64,000 nt of DNA from Microbacterium sufflavum. Lineage in GTDB: Bacteria > Actinomycetota > Actinomycetes > Actinomycetales > Microbacteriaceae. Where the stretch lies: positions 930,001 through 994,000 of the forward strand of contig NZ_JAHWXK010000001.1 of the NCBI RefSeq assembly GCF_023091155.1, read 5' to 3'. Both the position numbers and the translations under genes were made by a program. A model generated the notes under the pieces. That model did not search any database and was not told the DNA's origin. It saw nothing but the letters and a program-made list of their open reading frames with translations. Shown one piece after another: positions 1 through 6,711 of this stretch (its first letter is position 1; each line of letters begins with the position of its first letter).

Positions 1-56
1 ACCCCCTGTTCTCCGCAGCCAAGACTCCATAGGCACTGCAACCGGACCATTGAAGC

Positions 57-167
57 ATGGACAGACAGCAGATCATCGAGGCCGTGCGATCGTTCGACGG
101 CGCGCTCGCCATGACACCGCAGCCGGGGAGCGAGTTCCCTGAGCTGTCGTGGGGCCGAGGGCGGTGA
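57..167 (+). pseudogene. Possible truncated DUF6194-like N-terminal fragment
   Basis: A 36-codon reading frame begins with ATG and encodes a peptide starting MDRQQIIEAV, with PQPGSEFPELSWG near its end, then stops after a run of Gly/Arg. From memory this resembles the first 30 or so residues of DUF6194 proteins (about 150 aa), where a Ser-Trp-Gly motif is followed by a long domain that is absent here. The frame runs straight into the next gene in another frame. I read it as a remnant cut off by a deletion or rearrangement. It could instead be a chance frame, as the match is from recollection only. Confidence 0.35.
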
Positions 168-187
168 CCGTGGGCACCGCTCAGGGC

Positions 188-700
188 ATGACCGAGGGGC
201 AGCGCCGGACCGTCGCCGTGTGGGCCGCGGACTGCGCCGACCGCGTGCTGCCGTTGTTCGAGGCGGACGCCCCCGGCGATGACCGCCCACGCGACGCCAT
301 CGCCAGGACCAGGGCCTTCGCACGCGGGGAGCTCTCCGCCGCGGGTGAGATCCGGCGGCGGTTCGTGGCAGGCCGGGCGGCGGGGAGTGCCGCGACCCCG
401 GCCGGACGAGCGGCCGCGCGTGCCGCCGCCCAGGCCGCGGGGGTGGCGCACATGGGAGCGCATGCACTCGGGGCGGCCGCGTATGCCGCGGTCGCCGTGG
501 GGCTCGCGCATCCCGACGACCCCCGCGCCCGCGACCGGGAGGTGACGCAGCAGCTCGCCCTCCTCTCCCCCGCCGCAGCCTCGGCCCTGCGCTCCCTGCC
601 CCTCCTCGGCACCGACACCGTCGGACCGCTCGGCCCCGGGCTGCTGGCCGCGGGCGACCTCGGCGCGGTGATCCGGCGGGTGCAGGCCGCACTCGCCTGA
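188..700 (+). CDS. Imm5-like putative immunity protein
   Basis: A 170-residue, Ala/Arg-rich, probably all-helical protein with no signal peptide. The N-terminal block (WAADCADRVLPLFE, then APGDDRP and a helix with RAFARGEL) is what I associate with the Imm5-like 'putative immunity protein' family. A central Ala-rich segment ends in HMGAHALGAAAYAA. GTG codons at 149 and 170 are in frame, but ATG 188 places the conserved Trp near the N-terminus as in relatives, so I prefer it; no clear ribosome site decides. Despite the name no toxin gene is adjacent, and the family is common as a solitary gene in actinobacteria. Function in this cell is unknown. Confidence 0.55.
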   Translation: MTEGQRRTVAVWAADCADRVLPLFEADAPGDDRPRDAIARTRAFARGELSAAGEIRRRFVAGRAAGSAATPAGRAAARAAAQAAGVAHMGAHALGAAAYAAVAVGLAHPDDPRARDREVTQQLALLSPAAASALRSLPLLGTDTVGPLGPGLLAAGDLGAVIRRVQAALA

Positions 701-716
701 CCCCGCTGCACGCCGC

Positions 717-734
717 GCTTCAGCGGCGATTCAG
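717..734 (+). promoter_or_regulatory. Direct repeats before the response-regulator gene (likely autoregulatory site)
   Basis: GCTTCAG (717-723) and GATTCAG (728-734) form a direct repeat with an 11-bp pitch, ending 23 bp before the response-regulator start. OmpR-family regulators usually bind tandem repeats at about one helical turn. The same heptamer recurs before the PepSY-like gene at 2762-2798, which supports it as the operator of this system. Seen in sequence; binding is inferred. Confidence 0.55.
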
Positions 735-757
735 CGTCGAGCCGCCACACTGGGGTG

Positions 758-1435
758 ATGCGGATCCTGGTGGTGGACGACGAGGTGCGCCTGGCGGAGG
801 GCGTGCGTCGGGGGCTCGAGGCCGAGGGCTTCGCGGTCGACGTGGCACACAACGGGGTCGACGGACTGTGGCGGGCACGGGAGACGCGGTACGACGCGAT
901 CGTGCTCGACCTGATGATGCCCGGCATGAGCGGCTGGAAGGTGTGCGAGGCGCTGCGGGCGGAGGAGAACTGGACGCCCGTGCTCATGCTCACCGCGAAG
1001 GACGGCGAGTGGGATCAGGTCGAGGCCCTCGAGACCGGCGCCGACGACTACGTCACGAAGCCGTTCTCGTTCGCGATCCTGGTCGCACGGCTGCGGGCCC
1101 TGGTGCGCCGCGGGGCCGTTGCCCGTCCCACCGTGCTGGAGGCCGGGGATCTGCGCCTGGATCCCGCGGCGCATCACGTATGGCGCGGCGACACGCCGAT
1201 CAGCCTCACGGCCAGGGAGTTCGCGGTGCTCGAGCACCTGATGCGGCACCGCGGCCAGGTGCTCTCCAAGCGCGACCTGATCGCGGGGGTCTGGGACGAC
1301 GACTTCGACGGCGACCCGAACATCGTCGAGGTGTACGTCGGCCATCTGCGGCGCAAGGTGGACAAGCCGTTCGGGCGCGCGGCTATCGAGACCATCCGCG
1401 GGGCGGGCTACCGGCTGGCGGCCGACGGTGGCTAG
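758..1435 (+). CDS. OmpR/PhoB-family response regulator
   Basis: A 225-residue two-component response regulator. The receiver domain (residues 1-115) has the acidic pair DDE at 7-9, phospho-acceptor Asp51 in VLDLMMPG, a TAKD switch region and the conserved Lys in VTKPF. The winged-helix domain (about 128-222) contains LTAREFAVLEHL and ends VEVYVGHLRRKV...IRGAGYRL, typical of the PhoB/OmpR class. ATG 758 is preferred over the in-frame GTG at 755. It overlaps the kinase gene by 8 nt, so the two are co-translated. Tandem CTTCAG repeats just upstream and before the gene after the kinase suggest it controls its own operon and the PepSY-like protein. The signal is not evident from sequence. Confidence 0.95.
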   Translation: MRILVVDDEVRLAEGVRRGLEAEGFAVDVAHNGVDGLWRARETRYDAIVLDLMMPGMSGWKVCEALRAEENWTPVLMLTAKDGEWDQVEALETGADDYVTKPFSFAILVARLRALVRRGAVARPTVLEAGDLRLDPAAHHVWRGDTPISLTAREFAVLEHLMRHRGQVLSKRDLIAGVWDDDFDGDPNIVEVYVGHLRRKVDKPFGRAAIETIRGAGYRLAADGG

Positions 1436-2744
1436 CCGGTTCCTCCGTTCGGTGCGCGGCCGGACGACGCTCGGCGCGACGGTAGTCGTGGCGGTGGCCC
1501 TGCTGATCGGCGCCTTCTCCTTCTACGGCGTGCTCAGCGCGAGCATCCACGGCGCCAGGGAGCGCGCCGCCGAGCAGCGCCTGGAGGAGCTGGTGCAGCG
1601 CTTCGAGGGTCCGGGGCGCCCCGGTCCCGAGCTGCTCGACGACGACATCGTGCAGCTGATCGGACGCGACGGGACCGTGCGTCGCGCGAGCGAGGAGGCG
1701 CAGGAGCTCCTCGGATCGGGGTCGCTGCCCGTGCACGACGACCCGCGCAGCTTCGTGATCGACGGCGAGCGGATGGTGGTCGTGTCGGACGACCTCGACG
1801 ACGGTGAGAGCCTGGTGCTGGCGGTGCCGATGGAGGACGACGCGGAGACGCTCGCCACGGTCGCGACGCTGTTGGCCGTCGCCGTCCCCGCTTTGCTGGT
1901 GCTCGTCGCCGCGACCACCTGGCTCGTCACGGGGCGGGCCCTGCGTCCGGTCTCGCGCATCCGCACGGAGGTCGACGGCATCACGGCGGAGCGCCTCGAC
2001 CGCCGCGTGCCCGTGCCCGACACGGGCGACGAGATCGCGTCCCTCGCGACCACGATGAACGGCATGCTCGACCGGCTCGACGCCGCCGCGACCGCCCAGC
2101 GCCGCTTCGTGTCCGACGCCTCGCACGAGCTGCGGTCGCCGCTCGCGACCATCCGTCAGCACGCCGAGCTGGCACAGTCGCACCCCGAGGTCACGAGCAT
2201 CCGCGAGCTCGCCGACGTGGCGTCGGAGGAGGGCCTGCGCCTGCAGGGCATCGTCGAGTCACTCCTGCTGCTGGCCCGCCTCGACGAGGGGGTGGCGGGT
2301 GCCGCGGAGCCGGTGGACCTCGACGACATCGCCCTCACCGAGGTGCGACGCCTGCGCGCGGCGGGGCTCGACGTGGACGGGTCGGGCATCGGCGCCGCCC
2401 GGGTGTCGGGCGACCCCCGGCTGCTCGCGCAGCTCGTGCGCAACCTCGCCGACAACGCCGCCCGCCACGCCCGCGGTCGTCTGGCGATCGGGGTCACCAC
2501 GGTGCAGCAGCACGTGTTCCTGACCGTGGAGGACGACGGGTCGGGCGTGCCGGCGGCCGAGCGGGAGCGGATCTTCGAGCGGTTCGTGCGACTCGACGAG
2601 GCGCGCAGCCGTGATGCGGGCGGCAGCGGTCTGGGCCTGGCGATCGCCCGCAGCATCGCGACCGCGGCGCACGGCACCGTCACGGTGGACGACTCGCGAT
2701 GGGGCGGGGCGCGGTTCGTCGTGACCCTGCCCTCCGCGGACTGA
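1428..2744 (+). CDS. Sensor histidine kinase (HAMP, HisKA, HATPase_c)
   Basis: A 438-residue membrane kinase paired with the preceding response regulator. A first membrane segment (about 13-35) and a second (about 146-168) flank an extracytoplasmic sensor of about 110 residues. HAMP follows, then the dimerization helix with phospho-acceptor His233 in SDASHELRSPLA. The ATP-binding domain shows an N-box (LVRNLADNAARHA), G1 (VEDDGSGVP), an F-box (IFERFVRLD) and G2 (GGSGLGLAIA). The GTG start overlaps the end of the regulator gene by 8 nt. The sensor has no recognisable fold. A PepSY-like protein encoded just downstream may modulate it, by analogy with other PepSY-linked systems. Confidence 0.95.
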   Translation: MASRFLRSVRGRTTLGATVVVAVALLIGAFSFYGVLSASIHGARERAAEQRLEELVQRFEGPGRPGPELLDDDIVQLIGRDGTVRRASEEAQELLGSGSLPVHDDPRSFVIDGERMVVVSDDLDDGESLVLAVPMEDDAETLATVATLLAVAVPALLVLVAATTWLVTGRALRPVSRIRTEVDGITAERLDRRVPVPDTGDEIASLATTMNGMLDRLDAAATAQRRFVSDASHELRSPLATIRQHAELAQSHPEVTSIRELADVASEEGLRLQGIVESLLLLARLDEGVAGAAEPVDLDDIALTEVRRLRAAGLDVDGSGIGAARVSGDPRLLAQLVRNLADNAARHARGRLAIGVTTVQQHVFLTVEDDGSGVPAAERERIFERFVRLDEARSRDAGGSGLGLAIARSIATAAHGTVTVDDSRWGGARFVVTLPSAD

Positions 2745-2761
2745 GACGCCGCACGGCATTC

Positions 2762-2798
2762 CTGAAGAGCGCTTCAGGACGCTTCAGGGTGGCTTCAG
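2762..2798 (+). promoter_or_regulatory. Clustered CTTCAG half-sites, likely response-regulator operator
   Basis: Four copies of one hexamer lie in the 77-bp gap after the kinase gene: an inverted copy CTGAAG (2762-2767), then CTTCAG at 2772-2777, 2782-2787 and 2793-2798. The first two form an inverted repeat and the last three form direct repeats at 10 and 11 bp. The same repeat precedes the response-regulator gene. This array is a better candidate for an operator than for a terminator, since it lacks a T-run. The PepSY-like gene starts 24 bp later. Confidence 0.6.
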
Positions 2799-2821
2799 CG
2801 CCCCCGCGAGACCATCGGGAC

Positions 2822-3697
2822 ATGGACGACAAGAACCCCACCCCCGAGAACCCCACCCCGGAGCAGCCCGGCACCCCGGAGCAGCCCGCCGCCGCGCAGA
2901 GCCCGGCCCCCGCGCAGCCCGACGCGACCCCCGCCGCCGACGCCCCCACCGTTCCGGTCGAGCCGACCGCGCCCGCCGCCGCACAGCCCGCCCCCGCTTC
3001 CACGGCGCCCGCAGGCGAGGCGACTCCCCCGGCGAAGCCCGGACGCAAGCGCGCCTTGCTCATCGGCGGTGGCATCGCCGCGGCCGTGCTGCTCGCGGGT
3101 GGCGGAGTGGCTGTCGGCGCGGCGATCGGCGATGAGTTCGGCGACGACGACCACCCGTCGATGGAGGGACCGCGCCACGGCGACCACCGCGACGGCGACC
3201 ACGGCCCCCGCGACGACGACGGTCCGCGCGAGGGCGACCGCGACGACCGGCCGGCCGGTGCGGGTGGACCGGTGACCGGTATCGGCACGGCCTCGATCGA
3301 CGAGCTGCTCGACATCGCCGAGGCGGCGCGTGGAGCCGCGGACGGCGAGGTGACCTCGATCGACGCGAAGCGCGACGGCACGTGGGAGGTGCAGCTGACC
3401 ACGGCCACGGGCGACGAGAGCGACGTGCGCGTGGACGACGACCTGAAGGCGTCCGTCGTGGCGACCGAGAAGGCGGACGACGACGACACGGGGCCGACGC
3501 TCACGCTCGACGACGAGACCATCCGGGCGCTGGTCGAGGCCGCGCTCGCGGAGGCCGACGGCATGATCACCGACCTCGACGTCGACGCCGACGATGTGAG
3601 CCCCTACGACGCCTCCGTGCTCACGGCGGACAACCGCTCGGTCGACATCGAGTTCGATGCCTCCTTCGCCGTGGTCGGCACGGACCTCGACGACTGA
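2822..3697 (+). CDS. Single-pass membrane protein with PepSY-like repeats
   Basis: A 291-residue protein. Residues 1-77 are a cytoplasmic tail rich in Pro, Glu, Gln and Ala. One membrane helix (about 80-100, GGGIAAAVLLAGGG) follows, then an Asp/His/Gly/Arg-rich linker. The C-terminal half holds two similar segments, each a helix with a DELLDIAEAA or DETIRALVEAAL pattern followed by a beta strand pair (TWEVQLTT; SVDIEFD). This is the layout of PepSY domains, which in related loci bind or inhibit sensors and proteases. ATG 2822 is the only start that excludes the upstream repeat array. Its position behind the two-component genes and the shared CTTCAG repeats suggest it is a direct target, perhaps a feedback partner. 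The exact role is unknown. Confidence 0.7.
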   Translation: MDDKNPTPENPTPEQPGTPEQPAAAQSPAPAQPDATPAADAPTVPVEPTAPAAAQPAPASTAPAGEATPPAKPGRKRALLIGGGIAAAVLLAGGGVAVGAAIGDEFGDDDHPSMEGPRHGDHRDGDHGPRDDDGPREGDRDDRPAGAGGPVTGIGTASIDELLDIAEAARGAADGEVTSIDAKRDGTWEVQLTTATGDESDVRVDDDLKASVVATEKADDDDTGPTLTLDDETIRALVEAALAEADGMITDLDVDADDVSPYDASVLTADNRSVDIEFDASFAVVGTDLDD

Positions 3698-3727
3698 GAC
3701 GCGGCGGGCGGCCGATACGATGCAGGC

Positions 3728-3955
3728 ATGACGAACTCCGATCCGATCGACGAGGTCTCCATCGGCGGTGAGGTCATCCGCCTCGGCCAGTTCCTCAAGT
3801 TCGCCGGTCTGCTCGATTCGGGCGGCGACGCGAAGGAGGTCATCATCGACGGCTTCGTGACCGTGAACGGTGAGGTCGACCGCCGCCGTGGTCGTCAACT
3901 GCACGATGGCGACGTGGTCGCGTTCGAGGGCCGGGCGGTGCGCGTCCGGCCCTGA
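3728..3955 (+). CDS. S4-domain RNA-binding protein (YbcJ/YaaA-like)
   Basis: A 75-residue protein made almost wholly of an S4 domain: IRLGQFLKFAGLLDSGGDAKEVI, then VTVNGEVDRRRGRQLHDGDVV. S4 domains bind structured RNA, and small stand-alone versions such as YbcJ are linked to ribosome or tRNA metabolism. Length and domain span match the family. The gene starts 30 nt after the PepSY-like gene. Its 3' end overlaps the convergent EamA gene by 61 bp, so both reading frames use that stretch. Confidence 0.88.
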   Translation: MTNSDPIDEVSIGGEVIRLGQFLKFAGLLDSGGDAKEVIIDGFVTVNGEVDRRRGRQLHDGDVVAFEGRAVRVRP

Positions 3956-4869
3956 GCCTCCGCCCCCTCGGTCCGCGCCTCCCGCTCGCCCGCGAGCACG
4001 AGCGTCACACCCCCGGCGCACAGGACGAAGCCGGCGGCGGTGAGCACGGTCAACGGCTCGCCCAGCAGCAGTGCCCCGGCGAGTGCGGTGGCCGGTGCGA
4101 TGAGGAACAGCAGTGCCTGCAGTGCGGTGATGCCCACGCGACGCAGCAGCCACCAGTACAGGCCGTAGGCGCCGAGCGTCGGGAACACGGCGGCGAGCGC
4201 GACCGAGGTCCAGAACCCCGCCGTGGCCGGAGGGACGAGCGCTCCGGCGAGCAGGGCGATCACGAGCAGCACGACGGCCGTGACGGTGACCTGCACGGCG
4301 AGGGTCACGAGGACCCCCGTGTGCGCGGACGACCGCCGCTGGAGGAACGTGCCGATCACGAGGCACACCATCGCGGTCACGGGCAGCAGGTAGGCCGCGG
4401 GAGTGGCCGCGGCGGAGCCGAGCTGGGAGTGCACGACGAGGGCCACGCCGATGGCACCCACCCCGAGCCCCGCCCACTGGGCGCCGCGCACGCGCAGGCC
4501 GAGGAGGGGGCCGACCAGGGCGGCGACGACGAGCGGCTGCACGGCGTCGATGAGGGCGACCGTCCCGGTGGCGATGCCGGCCGCGACGGCGCCCCACACG
4601 GCGGCGCAGTAGCCGAACTGCGCGAACAACCCGATCGCGGCCTGGACGCCGAGTTCGCGCGGCGTGACACCCCGTGCCGCCCGGGTCGCGCCGACGAGAA
4701 GGAGCAGCACGATCGCGAGGAGGACGAACCGCCAGACGAGAAGGGTGAGGGCGGAGGTATCGGCCGTGGCGAAGGCGGCGATCACGAAACCCGAGCTCCA
4801 CGTGGCGACGAAGGCGACGGCGGCGGCGACGGTCAACGCCCCGTGAAGTACACCGATCTGTTTACTCAT
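3895..4869 (-). CDS. EamA/RhaT-type drug/metabolite transporter
   Basis: A 324-residue inner-membrane protein with about ten hydrophobic helices in two EamA repeats, typical of DMT-superfamily exporters of metabolites, amino acids or drugs. Conserved features are the first-helix WSSGFVIA segment, a WRF motif in helix 2 and a Pro-rich helix near GEPLTVLTAAGF in the second repeat. The start at 4869 has no Shine-Dalgarno; instead a TATAGT -10 hexamer ends 7 nt upstream, so the transcript is probably leaderless. It is divergent from a TetR gene 33 bp away with a shared palindrome, so TetR repression is likely. The 3' end overlaps the S4 gene. Substrate not predictable. Confidence 0.85.
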   Translation of the reverse strand: MSKQIGVLHGALTVAAAVAFVATWSSGFVIAAFATADTSALTLLVWRFVLLAIVLLLLVGATRAARGVTPRELGVQAAIGLFAQFGYCAAVWGAVAAGIATGTVALIDAVQPLVVAALVGPLLGLRVRGAQWAGLGVGAIGVALVVHSQLGSAAATPAAYLLPVTAMVCLVIGTFLQRRSSAHTGVLVTLAVQVTVTAVVLLVIALLAGALVPPATAGFWTSVALAAVFPTLGAYGLYWWLLRRVGITALQALLFLIAPATALAGALLLGEPLTVLTAAGFVLCAGGVTLVLAGEREARTEGAEAQGRTRTARPSNATTSPSCS

Positions 4870-4875
4870 GATCCT

Positions 4876-4897
4876 GACTATACAGGGCGGTATACTC
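4876..4897. promoter_or_regulatory. Shared operator and two leaderless divergent promoters
   Basis: The 33-bp gap contains the inverted repeat TATAC-N6-GTATA (4879-4894), the expected shape of a TetR operator. Overlapping it are TATACT (4891-4896), 6 nt before the TetR start, and on the other strand TATAGT (4877-4882), 7 nt before the EamA start. On the minus strand ATGACA lies 16 bp upstream of that -10. Neither gene has a ribosome site, so both transcripts likely begin at the start codon. Confidence 0.65.
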
Positions 4898-4902
4898 GTG
4901 TC

Positions 4903-5526
4903 ATGCCCCAGGAGACCCCGCAACTCGTCCCCCTGACCCCGGGAGCACAGCGCGTGCTCGACGCGGCGTCCCGGCTGTTCTACGAACGGGGGATCCACAC
5001 CGTCGGCGTCGACACCATCGCGGCGGCCGCCGGAGTGACGAAGAAGACGCTGTACGACCGGTTCGGCTCGAAGGAGGCGCTCGTCGTCTCCTACCTCCAG
5101 CACCGAGACGCCCGCTGGCGCGATCACGTCGCCGCGCACCTCGCCCGCGTGCCGGAACCGGGCGTCGACCGCGTGCTCGCCGTGTTCGATGCCGCCATCA
5201 CCTGGTCCGACGAGAACAGCCCCAAGGGGTGCAGCGCGATCAACGCCCGTGCGGAGATCGACGGCGGAGACGACGAGCGCCTCGTGCTCGCCGAGGCGTC
5301 GCGGCAGAAGACGTGGCTGCTGTCGCTGTTCCACGAGCTGCTCGCCGAGGCGGGCTTCGACCATCCGGACCGGCGTGCCGAGGCGATGATGCTGCTCTAC
5401 GAAGGGGCGATCGTCACGGTCGGGATGGGGACGTTCAACGGTCCGTTCCTCGTGGCCCGGGACTGCGCGCGGACGCTCCTGGAGCCGGCGTCGCCGCAGG
5501 ATCGGGCAGCACCGAGCGCACGGTGA
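4903..5526 (+). CDS. TetR/AcrR-family transcriptional repressor
   Basis: A 207-residue regulator. The N-terminal helix-turn-helix spans about residues 15-62, with AASRLFYERGIHTVGVDTIA and then AAAGVTKKTLYDRFGSKEAL, the standard TetR recognition layout. The C-terminal helical ligand domain is unlike any I can name, although KGCSAINARAEI is typical of the TetR_C subgroup that controls small-molecule exporters. It is divergent from the EamA transporter, with a palindrome covering both promoters, so autorepression and control of the exporter are likely. The last 92 bp overlap the convergent DUF1772-like gene. Confidence 0.9.
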   Translation: MPQETPQLVPLTPGAQRVLDAASRLFYERGIHTVGVDTIAAAAGVTKKTLYDRFGSKEALVVSYLQHRDARWRDHVAAHLARVPEPGVDRVLAVFDAAITWSDENSPKGCSAINARAEIDGGDDERLVLAEASRQKTWLLSLFHELLAEAGFDHPDRRAEAMMLLYEGAIVTVGMGTFNGPFLVARDCARTLLEPASPQDRAAPSAR

Positions 5527-5947
5527 CGATCGTGAGCGCCACGAGCAGCACGACCAGGACCGTGTCGGCCGCGATGTAGGCATAGTGCGCCCCGTCGGTC
5601 CCGGGAGCGGCAGACCCCGCGATCACCAGATCACTGCGGCGGTTGAGCACGGGACGGATCACCGCGACCTCGACGGCGAACACGACCCAGATCGCGGTGA
5701 GCAGCACCCCGACGGTGCGCCCGGCGCGCGCCCGCACCGTGACGACCGTCAGCACGAGGAGCACGACACCCGCGAGCACGTTGAGCGCGGTGAAGACCAG
5801 GCGCCCGATGCCGAGTCCGATCGGGATGGTCACGCCCGGCGCCAGGAACTTGAGCGGCGCCTCGAGGAACGAGATGGCGACCATCGCGCCGAGCAGGAAC
5901 GCGGGCAGCAGCAGTCGCAGTGCTGTGGTCAGACGTCCGCCGGTCAT
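5435..5947 (-). CDS. DUF1772-like integral membrane protein
   Basis: A 170-residue protein with four predicted membrane helices (about 8-28, 48-70, 82-102 and 128-150). A conserved SFLEAPLKF segment after helix 1 and an RPVLNRRSD segment after helix 3 fit the DUF1772/anthrone-oxygenase-like family, which has no settled function. The C-terminal tail is Pro/Ser/Arg-rich. It is divergent from the SufR-like regulator at 6037, with an 89-bp gap, and so could be under its control. Its 3' end overlaps the tetR gene by 92 bp, unusually long for two real genes; both frames look genuine from residue composition. Confidence 0.7.
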   Translation of the reverse strand: MTGGRLTTALRLLLPAFLLGAMVAISFLEAPLKFLAPGVTIPIGLGIGRLVFTALNVLAGVVLLVLTVVTVRARAGRTVGVLLTAIWVVFAVEVAVIRPVLNRRSDLVIAGSAAPGTDGAHYAYIAADTVLVVLLVALTIVTVRSVLPDPAATPAPGASARSPGPRGTDR

Positions 5948-6036
5948 GGCCCCACGCTACCCAGGCGGCCGGGAGCCTGCGCAGACGCGGGCCGTGCAAT
6001 TCGCCGGTTTTCCGACCTGCGCGGATAATAGGTAAC

Positions 6037-6711
6037 ATGCCACGTCCTATCGACGCCTACCGCGGTCTTGCCCAGTCGAGTCGCCTGCGGGTCCTCGACG
6101 CCCTGCTCGACACCCCGGGGATCGGTCTCGCCGAGTTGTCCGCCATCACCGGCCTGCACGTCAACACCCTCCGCGATCACCTCCGGATCCTCGAGAAGGA
6201 GGGGCACGTGCGCTCCGAGGTCGAGCACACCGGCCGCCGTGGACGACCCCGGCTGCGCTTCGCGGTGGTGACAGCGACCGATCGCAACGAGGTCGCGGAG
6301 CGGCATCTGCGTGAGGCGATCCGGCACGGCGATCTCATGCGCGCGGTGCTCCCGGCGACCGAGTCCACCCTGCCGACCGACGCGACGCACCAGCTCGACG
6401 CGCTCTACCACCACCTGGACGAGGTGGGGCTGGAGCCCGAGGTCGACGAGGAGGCGCTGACGATCGAGCTCGCACCGTGCCGCTTCCACGCCCTGCTCGC
6501 CGACGACGGACCGGTCGCCTGCCGCGTGCACGAGGAGCTGCTGCGCTCACTGCTGGAGCGCGCGGGCGGACCGGTCGTGATCGATCGCGTGCTGCCGTTC
6601 ACCGACGCGCATTCCTGTCGCGTGCACCTCGCCCTGCGCGAGCACGCGGCTCAGGGAAGGGTCTTGCCCTCCAGCGTCGCGACGAACGAGACGCCGGGAG
6701 TCGAGCGGTAG
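6037..6711 (+). CDS. SufR-like winged-helix regulator with a Cys triad
   Basis: A 224-residue regulator. A winged helix occupies residues 8-75 (SRLRVLDALL, LAELSAITGLHVNTLRDHLRIL, then the wing RRGRPRLRF). The C-terminal half has three cysteines, Cys148 (APCRFH), Cys162 (ACRVHEEL) and Cys194 (SCRVHL), spaced as in SufR/ArsR-like proteins that bind an iron-sulfur cluster. A redox or iron-sulfur sensing role is therefore inferred; no suf genes are in the window. ATG 6037 follows GATAATAGGTAAC, which could be a -10 for a near-leaderless transcript. Overlaps the convergent phosphoesterase by 61 bp. A C-terminal tail of about 25 residues lacks conserved features. Confidence 0.75.
   Translation: MPRPIDAYRGLAQSSRLRVLDALLDTPGIGLAELSAITGLHVNTLRDHLRILEKEGHVRSEVEHTGRRGRPRLRFAVVTATDRNEVAERHLREAIRHGDLMRAVLPATESTLPTDATHQLDALYHHLDEVGLEPEVDEEALTIELAPCRFHALLADDGPVACRVHEELLRSLLERAGGPVVIDRVLPFTDAHSCRVHLALREHAAQGRVLPSSVATNETPGVER

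Noticed and set aside
2761..2778. Terminator hairpin after the kinase gene
   Set aside because: The short stem with a 4-nt loop lacks a T-run and is part of a repeated motif that also occurs before the response-regulator gene, so an operator is more likely.
2795..4801. A 668-codon minus-strand open frame across the PepSY-like, S4 and EamA genes
   Set aside because: Arg/His-rich nonsense composition; it contradicts three genes with recognisable domains.
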